From NCBI RefSeq assembly GCF_035271045.1, contig NZ_DATESC010000021.1:1-64000 (forward strand): 64,000 nucleotides of DNA, given 5' to 3'. The notes beneath the pieces were generated by a model, which saw nothing but the letters and a program-made list of their open reading frames with translations, had not been told where the DNA came from and searched no databases. The stretch is from Marinospirillum sp035271045. GTDB lineage: Bacteria > Pseudomonadota > Gammaproteobacteria > Pseudomonadales > Halomonadaceae. Below are positions 15,278-25,489 of the stretch, in pieces (position 1 is the first letter of the stretch; each line of letters opens with the position of its first letter). The position numbers were made by a program, and so were the translations under genes.

Positions 15278-17311
15278 TTAGTATTTAAAGCGATCAATTA
15301 AGCTGTTTAATTGTTTAGCTAAAGCTTCTATAGCATGACTGCCTTCGGACGTTTCATTCGCACCTTGCGTCGCCTCATCAGCCAATTCACCAATACGATT
15401 GGTATTACGCGCCAGCTCTTCAGTAGTGGCTGATTGCTCTTCGGTTGTAGAAGCAATTTGTAGGTTCATATCTTCAATTTGACGCATCTGGCTAGCAATT
15501 TTTTCTAAAGCGGCTAAACCTTGATTTGCACTAACCACACTTTGCTCAGAAAGCTTTTTACTGGTGCCCATCGCCGTTACCGCTTCACGCGTCATGGCTT
15601 GTAAACGTACAATGGTCGAGCTAATCTCTTCCGTTGAGCTTTGTGTGCGTGTTGCTAAACTGCGTACTTCATCCGCAACAACTGCAAAACCACGACCATG
15701 TTCACCCGCACGTGCTGCTTCTATCGCTGCGTTCAAAGCTAAAAGGTTAGTTTGCTCAGCGATGGCTTGGATGGTGGTAATAACCAGTTCAATTTCACTG
15801 CTAGCATTTTCTAATTCGGCTAATTTTTTAGCTGTTTTTTCGACTTCATTCGCTTGACCACCAATGGTTTTAGCAACACCTTCAATGACTTTAGTGCCTT
15901 CATCCACTTCACGACGACCGGCTTGTGTTGCATCTGAAGCCCGTTGAGCGCTGCCAGCAACTTCTTGTACAGTCGCGGTTAACTCGTCCATTGCTGCAGC
16001 CACTTGGTCGATTTCGCCACGCTGCTGCATCGCACCTTGTGAAGCACGAGTGCTGGTTTGTTCTAATTGAGCCGACGTACTGGCCAAGGTTTGGCTATGG
16101 TCGGCTAACTGCGCCACCAAAGTACGCACTTGTTCAGAAAAGGTATTAAAAGCAATGCTAAGGCGCGAGACTTCATCTTTACCCGTTACGGTTAAGCGGC
16201 GCGTTAAATCACCTTCACCACTGGCAACGTCTTCCATTGCTGCTGCTGCATTCTCTAAAGGACGGGCAATACTGCGCGCCAACCACAGCATTGCACCTAA
16301 TAAAATAGCCAAACCTGTTAGGCCAATCACCAATACTTGACGAACGATGGCATCCACATCTTTAAGCACTTCACTCATCGGCATTGCCATAGCAAAAGAC
16401 CAACAACCTTGAGTACCACCTAAAGGAATTGGTGCATAAACAATCAAGGCTTCTTTTTTAAATATGTCACTGTACAAACGCGTGGTGTAAGGCTTGCCAT
16501 CTTTAACAGCTTGTGTAGCGGCTTCTAGCTCATCACCCATAAACTCGCGCTCAGTATCCAGCATATTTTTACCTAAATGCGACGGATCAGGATGCCCAAC
16601 AACCGTTCCCTTATGACCAAATAAAGCCGATATGCCGCCATAGTGCTTAACTTCACTAACAAGCTTTTGTAGGTTATCCGTCTTAAAATCAAACCCTATA
16701 ACCCCTACAAACTTGCCATCAAAAATAAGTGGAACAGCTGCTGAACCCATCAAAATTTCTTTACCACCCACTTTGTAAAGATAAGGTTCGATGATTGCTG
16801 GACTGCGTGTCTTTTTAGCGATCTGATAATAATCAGCATCAGCGGCATCATAGCCCACAATGACTTCATTACTTATCTGGCCGTTATTATGCACCCAGTA
16901 AGAAATAAAACGTCCGGTAGCATCATGCCCTTGTGTATTTTGGTAAAAAGTATCTAGATTATCCAGCGCATTAGGTTCCCAAATAGTCCAAGTACCTATC
17001 ATATTAGGGTACTTTTCGAGATGGTTTTTTAAAAAATTATTAATAATTTCACGACGTTGTGTAGCAGGAAACTGCATAACTGTTTTTACTGCCAAGGTTA
17101 AATCTTCAAGACCACCTAAACGAATCGCTAAATTCTCTACTACGAGCCGACCTTCAGCTAAAGCCAAATCTTCCGCTGCGATAATGGCTTTTTCTGTCAC
17201 GGCTTTATCAACAGCATTATGAATAAACAGTAAGATGCCTAAAATAATAATTAGCGTTAATGGAAAGAGTGTAAACAACAACTTTCGTGTCATTGTTAGT
17301 CGTGCAAGCAT
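15278..17311 (-). CDS. Methyl-accepting chemotaxis protein with double Cache sensor
   Basis: A 677-residue chemoreceptor: N-terminal membrane helix (about 8-29), periplasmic dCache_1-like sensor (about 35-300, with EPYLYKVGGKEI and PLIFDGKFVGVIGFDF), second membrane helix (about 325-345), HAMP (LARSIARPLENAAAAMEDVASGEGDLTRR) and a long cytoplasmic signalling domain. The conserved hairpin tip is AIAEQTNLLALNAAIEAARAGE. The Arg-x-Trp-Tyr residues of the amino-acid-binding dCache subset are not seen in the matching place, so the ligand is unknown. There is no C-terminal CheR-tether pentapeptide. Confidence 0.92.
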   Translation of the reverse strand: MLARLTMTRKLLFTLFPLTLIIILGILLFIHNAVDKAVTEKAIIAAEDLALAEGRLVVENLAIRLGGLEDLTLAVKTVMQFPATQRREIINNFLKNHLEKYPNMIGTWTIWEPNALDNLDTFYQNTQGHDATGRFISYWVHNNGQISNEVIVGYDAADADYYQIAKKTRSPAIIEPYLYKVGGKEILMGSAAVPLIFDGKFVGVIGFDFKTDNLQKLVSEVKHYGGISALFGHKGTVVGHPDPSHLGKNMLDTEREFMGDELEAATQAVKDGKPYTTRLYSDIFKKEALIVYAPIPLGGTQGCWSFAMAMPMSEVLKDVDAIVRQVLVIGLTGLAILLGAMLWLARSIARPLENAAAAMEDVASGEGDLTRRLTVTGKDEVSRLSIAFNTFSEQVRTLVAQLADHSQTLASTSAQLEQTSTRASQGAMQQRGEIDQVAAAMDELTATVQEVAGSAQRASDATQAGRREVDEGTKVIEGVAKTIGGQANEVEKTAKKLAELENASSEIELVITTIQAIAEQTNLLALNAAIEAARAGEHGRGFAVVADEVRSLATRTQSSTEEISSTIVRLQAMTREAVTAMGTSKKLSEQSVVSANQGLAALEKIASQMRQIEDMNLQIASTTEEQSATTEELARNTNRIGELADEATQGANETSEGSHAIEALAKQLNSLIDRFKY

Positions 17312-17404
17312 TGTAGATTTCCTTTTATTGAGTCTATTTTAGATGGACTTATAACAAACACATTACCACAAAATTATAAGCTACATACAAATTTGCTTAA
17401 CTTG

Positions 17405-19300
17405 CTAACGCACCAGTATTAAAGCAGCTTCTAAACGTATTGATTGTTGTAAAGTTTGCTCTATTTTCACCTTAATTAAATCTATTTCAATTAAGCTTAG
17501 TGGCTCTTCTGCTAATAACCGTACTGAAATTAATGGCGGGCTACCAGGCTGAACACGAACACCTTGCAACTGAGCATTATAAAAAACTTGACCTTCTAAA
17601 CTGCTAATCATGCCATGTTCATCGACCATACGTATAAAGCTGCTTGCTAAAGGAATGCTAATTAATACCACTACCACTAAAGAAACAATTAAGCCTCTTC
17701 GTGCCAACTTAAAAGGACTAAAACCTAATACCATAAACGTTAAAGCAGCAGCTAAAACAATGCCAGCCAAGTTGGTTAAAAAGAGTAAAAAAGCGCCCCA
17801 AAATACTGCCCAATCAAACCAGCCAATACCAATACCTGCCACTGCTAAAGGCGGTACTAGCGCAACGGCAATGGCTACACCGGCTAAACTTTTAGCAACT
17901 TCAGCCCGCGAGTGAGCATAAGCACCGGCAACACCAGAGATAATAGCCACACCTAAATCGAGTAAAGTCGGGCTAAGCCTTGCCGCTATTTGATCGTTAA
18001 TCGACCAAAGTGGAATTAACCAAGTCATCAAGGTTGCACAAGTCAGCGCCAAACCAATCCCTAATAATAGTGAACGCCCACTTTCTATGATTAATTGATC
18101 GTCTTGACGTAGCACCCCCATCGCAAAAGAAATAATCGGTGACATTAAGGGTGCTAAAATCATCGCACCGATAATCACGGGGGCAGAGTCTGCAAACAAA
18201 CCCGTTAATGCTAAAAGTGTTGCTAACACCATTAAAGTTAAATAAGCCTCAGAAGACTTAGCATTTTCTTTTAAAACGAGAAACAAATCCTTAAATTCAT
18301 CGGTGCTAGCGTGGTGAATCCAAGGTAAAGGATAGGCAATTAATTCACGGCGTGCTTCACCTGTTGGTAAACTTTGTACTTTAAAAACCTCTTTTAAGGT
18401 GTTTTTCTGCGTAACCTCAGTGGCTTCAACTAAACCATTAAATAAACGCAAAGCAGCGGCTTCAACCCTTAAATGAATCGTATCACTTTTAAAACGTTTA
18501 CCATCAATAACATAAGTAACAGGTTGGCTGGCTTCAACTTTTACACTACTGCTTTTAATCAAACCTAAATACTTAGGTAAACGATTAACACTTAAAAAAC
18601 CCAACATAGCAGAAGCAAATAAAAACCTAAGCGCCTGCAACATACTGCGTGGCGATAAGATAAGTAAATTAAATTGACGATCATCCGCCACCGCTTCATC
18701 AATCACCCGACGTGTAAAAGCACTAGCATCACCACGATCAACGGCGACCATACCCAAAGCCGCCGTTTCAAATACTTTTTCTTTGTCAGTGGTTAAAACA
18801 AAAGCCCTTAAACGCACTTTATTAAGTCCAGCCACTAAGCGCCTAAAACGCCGCCAACGTGAAACCAAGCTTTCTGAACGGTAAGCTGCACGCAAACCAA
18901 AAGGATCACCGATACTTACGGCATTAAAAACGGGCTGATCGTTGCAGTAGAGTTGATCGACCACCACAGGTTCGGCGTTAAAATTTAATTGAGCGATGGC
19001 CTTTTCTAAGTTAGAAGGTACTTTAAAACCCTTAGCAACTTCTTGCATTTCTGGGTGCGGCAACAAACCCAGCACCCAACCTTGGGCAATGGCTTGAGGG
19101 ATAAACTGATAAAGCGCGGTGTCAGCTAACAAAGTAATGACTTGCGTTCCTTCAGGCCATGACAATGCCTCTGTTTTTTGCCAAACCTGAAGGATTAGCT
19201 GTTTGCCGCTGGGTAACTTATCACCCGATAAAAGCGGCAGAATTTTTTCCTGTACTCTGGCTTCACAAGCAGCATCGTAAAGCAGTATTAATTGCAGCAT
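17405..19300 (-). CDS. DUF389 membrane protein with diacylglycerol-kinase-like N-terminal domain
   Basis: A 631-residue protein in two parts. Residues about 330-560 hold several hydrophobic helices and the DUF389/TIGR00341 pattern SEAYLTLMVLATLLALTGLF, SAPVIIGAMILAPLMSPI and GVAGAYAHSRAEVAKSLAGV. The soluble part before it (about 125-290) resembles the beta-sandwich half of lipid/diacylglycerol kinases of the YegS type: AVSIGD, a VIDEAVADD...LLILSP segment and VTYVIDGKRF, in the usual order. The N-terminal 120 residues are less clear, and I do not see the GGDGT kinase motif, so catalysis is doubtful. Function unknown. Confidence 0.72.
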   Translation of the reverse strand: MLQLILLYDAACEARVQEKILPLLSGDKLPSGKQLILQVWQKTEALSWPEGTQVITLLADTALYQFIPQAIAQGWVLGLLPHPEMQEVAKGFKVPSNLEKAIAQLNFNAEPVVVDQLYCNDQPVFNAVSIGDPFGLRAAYRSESLVSRWRRFRRLVAGLNKVRLRAFVLTTDKEKVFETAALGMVAVDRGDASAFTRRVIDEAVADDRQFNLLILSPRSMLQALRFLFASAMLGFLSVNRLPKYLGLIKSSSVKVEASQPVTYVIDGKRFKSDTIHLRVEAAALRLFNGLVEATEVTQKNTLKEVFKVQSLPTGEARRELIAYPLPWIHHASTDEFKDLFLVLKENAKSSEAYLTLMVLATLLALTGLFADSAPVIIGAMILAPLMSPIISFAMGVLRQDDQLIIESGRSLLLGIGLALTCATLMTWLIPLWSINDQIAARLSPTLLDLGVAIISGVAGAYAHSRAEVAKSLAGVAIAVALVPPLAVAGIGIGWFDWAVFWGAFLLFLTNLAGIVLAAALTFMVLGFSPFKLARRGLIVSLVVVVLISIPLASSFIRMVDEHGMISSLEGQVFYNAQLQGVRVQPGSPPLISVRLLAEEPLSLIEIDLIKVKIEQTLQQSIRLEAALILVR

Positions 19301-19315
19301 GGTGTTAAACTTTCC

Positions 19316-21787
19316 TTAGTGATTCTGTAACAATAATGCTGCAACGTCTTCTGGTGGTAAAGGACGCGCCAACAAATAACCTTGAATAAGGTGACAGCCA
19401 GCCGATTTAAGAAAATCTAATTGCTCTTGTGTTTCTACCCCTTCCGCTAGGGTCGTAATGCCTAACTCAGCAGCCATACGAATAATCAAATGAGCGATAA
19501 CCACATCATCTTTACGATCAGGCAAACCATCCACAAAAGATTTATCAATTTTTAAAACATTTAAAGGCAAGCGACTTAAATAAGACAAGCTGGAATAACC
19601 CGTTCCAAAATCATCCAAAGCAATTCGAATACCCGAATTTTTTAACTCAGTTAAAATCGCTGTAGCTTCGTCTTGTGCCGTCATTAATAGTGTTTCAGTC
19701 ACTTCCAATTCCAGCATTTCAGCCGGTAAGTTAAAAGTCTGCAACAGATTTTTAATCTCAGCGGGTAGCGTTTGATTAAGCTGTGCAGTAGAAAGGTTGA
19801 CAGCAACGCTAATGCTAGGTAAACCTTGATCTTGCCAAGCACGCGCCTGAGCTAAAGCCGTACGCAACACCCAATTACCCAAAGCAAGAATTAAGCCGGT
19901 TTCTTCAGCTAAAGGAATAAACGCTAAGGGTTGAATTAAGCCTCTAATAGGGTGCCGCCAACGCACTAACGCTTCACAACCCATCATTTTTCCGGTGCTT
20001 AAATCCCACTGCGGCTGATAAACCAAAAACATCCCTTGTTCTTTTTCAATCGCTTTACGTAAATCGCTTTCTAGCTGCAAACGATCAATGACTAATTCGC
20101 CCATAGCACGGCTATAAAAACAGTAGCAATCACGCCCTCTAGCTTTCGCTTGATACATTGCAATGTCGGCATGACGCAAAAGCACATCTTGATTTGCACC
20201 ATGTTCAGGGTACATAGCCACACCAATACTGGCAGTAACAATCAACTGATGCTGTTCAATTAAAATGGGTTCATGTATCGCAATCAGTAAGTTTTGTGCC
20301 AAATCAATCAAATTTTCATAACTACCGGCAGGCTCTATCAATAATACAAACTCATCACCGCCCATACGTGCTACAAACGATTCTTTCTGAACACACGCCT
20401 CCATACGACGGCCGACTTCTTGCAGAACCTTATCACCCAGAGCGTGCCCCAAAGAGTCATTAATATTTTTAAAACGGTCAACATCAATCACAAACAAAGC
20501 CAACTTATGCTGTTGAGCGACGGCTTTATCCATCGCTTCCATTAACGATTGCGCCATAAGCAAACGGTTAGGTAAATTAGTTAAAGGGTCTCGTTCAGCA
20601 AGCGTCTGCAAACGGCTTTGCTGCTCATCAATGCTTAATTGATAGTAGTTAATTAAACGCCCCAACCAGCGAGCATAAACAATGGCCGCTAACAGTGTAA
20701 TCAACCCAATAACCAAAAAAGGCCAAATTAATACGGGAAATTCGTCTATAAACCCAACCAGCCAACCACGCTGTTGCGGTATATCGCTTAATACGTCATC
20801 ACGGTAGCCAGCTGCAATCACCACCCAATTCGCTTCAGGTATACTAACGGCATAACCTAATTTATCATGCAAGCCGTCATACCCAGTACGATTCCATTGA
20901 TATTCAATATAATCACCACCTTTTTTGGCAGCAGCTAAAAACTGTTGCACCACTTGCTGTTGATGTTTATCAACAAAAGAGGATGGCAGCTTACCCACAT
21001 CGTTAATGGATGAAGTATGAGTCAATAAACGGCCGTCATCATCTAATATGGCTAAATAGCCACCACTCGGTAGCTTTAATCCTTCGGCTCGTATCAAGAC
21101 TTCTTGACGTAACTGGTCTTCCATTTTATAGATATAATCACCACCACCAATCAGCCAATTATAGGGCTCAAATTGGCGTGCATAGGCAATTTTTTCAGCC
21201 ATAACATCTGGTTGATCTGGGCGATACCAACGGTAGCTAGCATAACCTTGTTTATGTTCATTGCTGACGGAGTCAATTAAGTTACGCATAATATAAGTGC
21301 CAGCATCATCACGATTATCCCATAAAGAAGTACCTTCTAAAGTAGGATTTATCGGCAATAAAATACACTCACCCGCCATACTATCTATAAAAATATAACC
21401 ACGACCTTGAGAAAACACGACATTTCTTAGTGTTTCAACAATCAGCTTTTTAATGTGCTGCTCAGATAGCACGTCTTTAGATGTGTTATAAATATTGGTA
21501 GCAACCGTGTGAGCCGCATTAACCTGTTCACGCGAAATATCTCGCAATAGTTGTTCTGCTTTACTAAACCGGTAAAGAAAATTTTCATGCATGGCTTCAG
21601 CTTCATACTTCATACGCTGTTGATACTTTTCTAGCTTTAATGCTTCTGCTGCTTGCTGCTGCCCCACAACAAGCTGATGTGCTCGTAAGCTTTCATAAAT
21701 AACCAATCCAAAAGTCATAAACAACACACCGCCTAACAATCCAAAAACCATTAAGCGTGTTAATCGAGCAGGTGCAATCGAAGGCAT
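19316..21787 (-). CDS. Cache-GGDEF-EAL cyclic-di-GMP signalling protein
   Basis: An 823-residue membrane sensor: membrane helix about 10-33, a periplasmic coiled region and double Cache_2-like domain (about 60-335, with GYIFIDSMAG and YNWLIGGGDYIYKMEDQLR), a second helix about 350-372, a GGDEF domain (about 395-560; intact GGDEF in RMGGDEFVLLIE) and an EAL domain (about 565-820; intact EAL in GCEALVRWRHP, plus DDFGTGYSSLSYL). Both catalytic signatures are present, so it could make or degrade c-di-GMP. It starts 24 bases after the HDOD protein gene. Confidence 0.92.
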   Translation of the reverse strand: MPSIAPARLTRLMVFGLLGGVLFMTFGLVIYESLRAHQLVVGQQQAAEALKLEKYQQRMKYEAEAMHENFLYRFSKAEQLLRDISREQVNAAHTVATNIYNTSKDVLSEQHIKKLIVETLRNVVFSQGRGYIFIDSMAGECILLPINPTLEGTSLWDNRDDAGTYIMRNLIDSVSNEHKQGYASYRWYRPDQPDVMAEKIAYARQFEPYNWLIGGGDYIYKMEDQLRQEVLIRAEGLKLPSGGYLAILDDDGRLLTHTSSINDVGKLPSSFVDKHQQQVVQQFLAAAKKGGDYIEYQWNRTGYDGLHDKLGYAVSIPEANWVVIAAGYRDDVLSDIPQQRGWLVGFIDEFPVLIWPFLVIGLITLLAAIVYARWLGRLINYYQLSIDEQQSRLQTLAERDPLTNLPNRLLMAQSLMEAMDKAVAQQHKLALFVIDVDRFKNINDSLGHALGDKVLQEVGRRMEACVQKESFVARMGGDEFVLLIEPAGSYENLIDLAQNLLIAIHEPILIEQHQLIVTASIGVAMYPEHGANQDVLLRHADIAMYQAKARGRDCYCFYSRAMGELVIDRLQLESDLRKAIEKEQGMFLVYQPQWDLSTGKMMGCEALVRWRHPIRGLIQPLAFIPLAEETGLILALGNWVLRTALAQARAWQDQGLPSISVAVNLSTAQLNQTLPAEIKNLLQTFNLPAEMLELEVTETLLMTAQDEATAILTELKNSGIRIALDDFGTGYSSLSYLSRLPLNVLKIDKSFVDGLPDRKDDVVIAHLIIRMAAELGITTLAEGVETQEQLDFLKSAGCHLIQGYLLARPLPPEDVAALLLQNH

Positions 21788-21811
21788 GGTAACGTCCCAT
21801 TTAATATTGAC

Positions 21812-23206
21812 TTAACGCTTACTGGTATCAAGCAACTTAACCAAGTCTTCCATGTCTTCATTCGATAAGGCTTCTAATTCTTGCCTTATTGCTAAAACAT
21901 CTTCGGGTAATAACTGTAAGCGTTCATAAACAGCCATTGGAATACGCGTTAATCCTTGCTCCCAACTGGGTTGCAGATATTGCTCAGCTAAATATAAAAG
22001 GTTGGCATATTTAAAATGCTTACCGGTATAACTTGGATTATGCTGCTGACGAATCGCAACACACATCTCATTAGGCAAATTCCAAGTCGTAAATAAATAA
22101 CTGGCAATTTGCTCACGGGTAATGCCAAACAAAAAGCGCTCTAAATACATTGAAGGCACATGAGGATTCGCTTCTTGGTTACGGCAATACAGTGAAAAAT
22201 GTGGTGGAAATACTTCAGCTAAAACCAAATAACCAAAGTTATGCAACAATCCCGCAAGGTAAGCCAATCCTACATAAGGCCGTGCCAAAGGCGGCATTTT
22301 TTTAACCATTTTCTCAACTAATAAAGCCCGCAGCAGTGCATCGCGCCAAAAATGTCGATGACCATGTACACCATCTTTGGGTAAACGAATTTGCCGCGAT
22401 AAAGCCAAACCTAAAGCTAAGTTCATGGTCAGATCAAAACCCAGCACTCGAATCACCGCATCTTGAATAGAGCGAATACTGCCCGGCGCACCGTAATAGG
22501 GTGAATTTGCCCAACTAATCACTTGTGAAGCCAAGCTAGGATCCATTTCTATTACATTAGCCAATTCAGTCCCACTCACGTCTTGTTTAGATTTTAAACT
22601 TAAAAGGTGTTGTGAACTTAATGGCAAAGGCGCAATTTCAATTGATTCGCTTAATCGCGCCCTGACTCGCTGTTGGGTAATCGCTTCAACCGCAGAACGT
22701 ATTTCAGTTTCGTCGCGGTGTGGATAATCTAAGTTAGGGCGTGTTTCGGTTAAAGGTATCGTAAATTCGTCTTGCTCTGCACCGGCTGCTTTAATCAATG
22801 CCAAGTATTCATCACAGGTAAAGCACAATAGTTTGCCTGGATCACCCGACTCAACAAATACTTTATCACCTTCAATAAAACGCAAATCGACACATAAAGG
22901 CATGGATAAAATGCCCGGCAAGGCAGGAATGGACTTTAGCTTCAAATCACGCAACAGCATTTGACGGTAATTGGGTGAACGCGCCCGCCAATCTGTGCCG
23001 CCAGAATTTAATTTTTGTAAATCAAGCAAACAATGGGCTGGGTAAACAGCCTGTAAATTAAAGCCATCAACGGCTTGTAAAAGTGTACTTCTAAGCAACT
23101 GATTAGGCTTTACTAAACTGCGTGAAACTAAACGCCGCACCAAGTCTTCATTGGTTAAATCTGTCAAACTATACGTTGGCTTTATTTGCATGGCACCTTG
23201 ACCCAT
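21812..23206 (-). CDS. HDOD-domain signalling protein with N-terminal YbaK-like domain
   Basis: A 464-residue cytoplasmic protein. The C-terminal half (about 205-420) is an HDOD domain: IEMDPSLASQVISWANSPYYG, IRSIQDAVIRVLGFD and AGLLHNFGYLVL, with a degenerate HD site as usual for HDOD. Residues about 10-165 look like the YbaK/aminoacyl-tRNA deacylase fold, a pairing I recall in pseudomonad proteins next to recG. The ATG at 23206 was chosen because AAGGAG lies six bases upstream; an ATG at 23227 lacks such a site. It follows recG with a 165-base gap and precedes the c-di-GMP protein. Confidence 0.8.
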   Translation of the reverse strand: MGQGAMQIKPTYSLTDLTNEDLVRRLVSRSLVKPNQLLRSTLLQAVDGFNLQAVYPAHCLLDLQKLNSGGTDWRARSPNYRQMLLRDLKLKSIPALPGILSMPLCVDLRFIEGDKVFVESGDPGKLLCFTCDEYLALIKAAGAEQDEFTIPLTETRPNLDYPHRDETEIRSAVEAITQQRVRARLSESIEIAPLPLSSQHLLSLKSKQDVSGTELANVIEMDPSLASQVISWANSPYYGAPGSIRSIQDAVIRVLGFDLTMNLALGLALSRQIRLPKDGVHGHRHFWRDALLRALLVEKMVKKMPPLARPYVGLAYLAGLLHNFGYLVLAEVFPPHFSLYCRNQEANPHVPSMYLERFLFGITREQIASYLFTTWNLPNEMCVAIRQQHNPSYTGKHFKYANLLYLAEQYLQPSWEQGLTRIPMAVYERLQLLPEDVLAIRQELEALSNEDMEDLVKLLDTSKR

Positions 23207-23371
23207 TGGCTGCTCCTTGGCTAACACTTGGACTTAATAATATTAAACAAGAAGCGAATAAATGCTTGACCCATTTACTTTAAAAAACTGATAAAACCAT
23301 TGACCACAGAGTAAAGGTTAGGCGTAATAAAGTCGACCTAAGGCTTGTGGGTTAATCATGCGAACCCTCGA

Positions 23372-25483
23372 CTAAACCTGTGCAAAACGCACCTGATCGC
23401 CGCGCCAACGGGTAAGCAATCGCTGCGCTTGTTCAGGTGCTTGCTCTAATAATCTTTGTGCTATTGGACGTAAGCCGATTAATAAATCAGCATCACGTTT
23501 TAAGTCAGCAATACGCAATGCTATTTCACCCGTTTGGCGGGTGCCTAACAGTTCACCTGGCCCACGAATGTCTAAGTCCTTTTGTGCAATTAAAAAACCA
23601 TCATTGGTTTCACGCATAACCTGTAAACGTTCGCGCCCCTGTGCAGAAAGGGGCGGATGATAAACCAAAACACAAAAACTTGCTGTAGAACCGCGTCCTA
23701 CACGCCCTCTTAACTGATGCAGCTGAGCTAAACCTAAACGCTCGGCATTATCAATAATCATTAAACTGGCATTGGGCACATCCACACCCACTTCAATAAC
23801 CGTGGTAGCCACCAATAGCTGATACGCATTTTCCTTAAAAGCATTCATAACAGCCGCTTTTTCAGCAGGCTTTAAACGCCCATGCACCAAGCCTATTTTC
23901 AACTCAGGTAAGGCTTCACGCAACGCTTTAGCAGTTACTTCAGCGGCTTGGCACGCTAAAGCTTCAGACTCGTCTATTAACGTACACACCCAGTAGGCTT
24001 GCCGACCGTCTAAACAAGCATGACGTACCCTTTCAATCACCTCATTCCGACGTGCATCAGGCAAAACCAAGGTTGTTACTGGTTGCCTGCCCGGTGGTAG
24101 CTCATCAATAATAGAAATGTCTAAATCAGCATAAGCACTCATTGCCAAGGTACGTGGAATCGGCGTTGCAGTCATCACCAACTGATGTGGTAAAAACTGT
24201 CCTTGCACGCCTTTATCGCGTAAAGCTAAGCGTTGATGCACACCAAAGCGATGCTGTTCATCAATCACCACCAAAGCCAAGCGATGAAAATTAACACCTT
24301 CTTGAAACAAGGCGTGCGTGCCAATTAATAAATGAATATCGCCCACAGCAAGGCTAGCCAATAAGGTTTCACGCGTTTTACCTTTCATTCGCCCTGTTAA
24401 CCAACCAACCTTTAAACCTAGTGGTGCAAACCAAGCGGTAAGGTTTTGAAAATGCTGCTCGGCTAACAACTCAGTCGGTGCCATCAGTGCGGCTTGATAA
24501 CCAGCAGTAATCGCACGCAAACAAGCTTGCGCGGCAACCAGTGTTTTACCTGAACCCACATCGCCTTGCACCAAACGCAACATAGGGTGAGGAAGCTGTA
24601 GGTCATGAAAAACTTCTGCACAGACACGCTGCTGGGCGTTGGTCGGCGTAAAAGGCAGGTTAGCCAAAAAACGTTCCTCAATCGAAATGTCATCAGCCAC
24701 TTGGTAGGGCAGCAAAGGACAAGCGCCTTGGGAACGACTTTGCTGGCGCAAAGCCAACATACCTAACTGTTGCGCCAGCAATTCTTCTAAAGCTAACCGG
24801 CGTTGCGCTGGATGCAAACCACTTTCTAACAACACCAAATCAGCATTAGCCGGCGGCTGATGCAAATAATACAAGGCATCTATAAGCCTTGGAAAGCCTT
24901 CGGCTTGTTGCAAGGTTTGCTGAACATCTAAAGGTAATAATTCTTCAACGGGGTTATTCGCCAAAAACCCCAAGGCCTGCTGCACCAGTTGACGTAAGCG
25001 CTGCTGCTGAAAACCTTCAGTAATCGGATAAACAGGTGTTAAACGCGGGGCTAAATCAGGCGCTGCAAAGTCTTGGTTAAATGCTTTAAATTCGGGGTGA
25101 TACATTTCTAACCCCGTTGCACCGGATCTAGCTTCACCATAACAGCGCACTCTGTTACCCGTTTCTAACTGCTTTTGCATTGCTGCTGAAAAGTGAAAAA
25201 ACCTTAAACCCAGCATTCCTGTTGCATCACGAATACGCACTAACAAACTACGTCGCTTTCCTAGCATAATCTGGCTGCCGACCACTTCACCTTCAACAAC
25301 AGCCCTGCTGCCTAGGTTTAAACTGCCTAATGCACTAATCTGGGTACGGTCTTCATAACGCAGCGGAAGGTGAAAGAGTAAGCCTTGTAAGTCTTCAATG
25401 CCTAGGCGTTGCAGCTTTTCTTGCAATGCTTTACCCACACCGTTTAATTCGGTTAAAGCTAAATCATGCAACAGCGCAGACAT
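23372..25483 (-). CDS. recG: ATP-dependent DNA helicase RecG
   Basis: A 703-residue superfamily 2 helicase that remodels stalled replication forks and Holliday junctions. Seen: N-terminal wedge/OB domain (about 60-150), Walker A QGDVGSGKTLVAAQ near 310, the DEQH Walker B in VVIDEQHRFG near 405, TATPIPRTLAMS (motif III), TTVIEVGVDVPNA and QLHQLRGRVGRG, then the RecG C-terminal DIRGPGELLGTRQTG. Length is close to E. coli RecG (693). It starts six bases after oxyR, the order known from Pseudomonas. Confidence 0.96.
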   Translation of the reverse strand: MSALLHDLALTELNGVGKALQEKLQRLGIEDLQGLLFHLPLRYEDRTQISALGSLNLGSRAVVEGEVVGSQIMLGKRRSLLVRIRDATGMLGLRFFHFSAAMQKQLETGNRVRCYGEARSGATGLEMYHPEFKAFNQDFAAPDLAPRLTPVYPITEGFQQQRLRQLVQQALGFLANNPVEELLPLDVQQTLQQAEGFPRLIDALYYLHQPPANADLVLLESGLHPAQRRLALEELLAQQLGMLALRQQSRSQGACPLLPYQVADDISIEERFLANLPFTPTNAQQRVCAEVFHDLQLPHPMLRLVQGDVGSGKTLVAAQACLRAITAGYQAALMAPTELLAEQHFQNLTAWFAPLGLKVGWLTGRMKGKTRETLLASLAVGDIHLLIGTHALFQEGVNFHRLALVVIDEQHRFGVHQRLALRDKGVQGQFLPHQLVMTATPIPRTLAMSAYADLDISIIDELPPGRQPVTTLVLPDARRNEVIERVRHACLDGRQAYWVCTLIDESEALACQAAEVTAKALREALPELKIGLVHGRLKPAEKAAVMNAFKENAYQLLVATTVIEVGVDVPNASLMIIDNAERLGLAQLHQLRGRVGRGSTASFCVLVYHPPLSAQGRERLQVMRETNDGFLIAQKDLDIRGPGELLGTRQTGEIALRIADLKRDADLLIGLRPIAQRLLEQAPEQAQRLLTRWRGDQVRFAQV

Positions 25484-25489
25484 AGCCGA

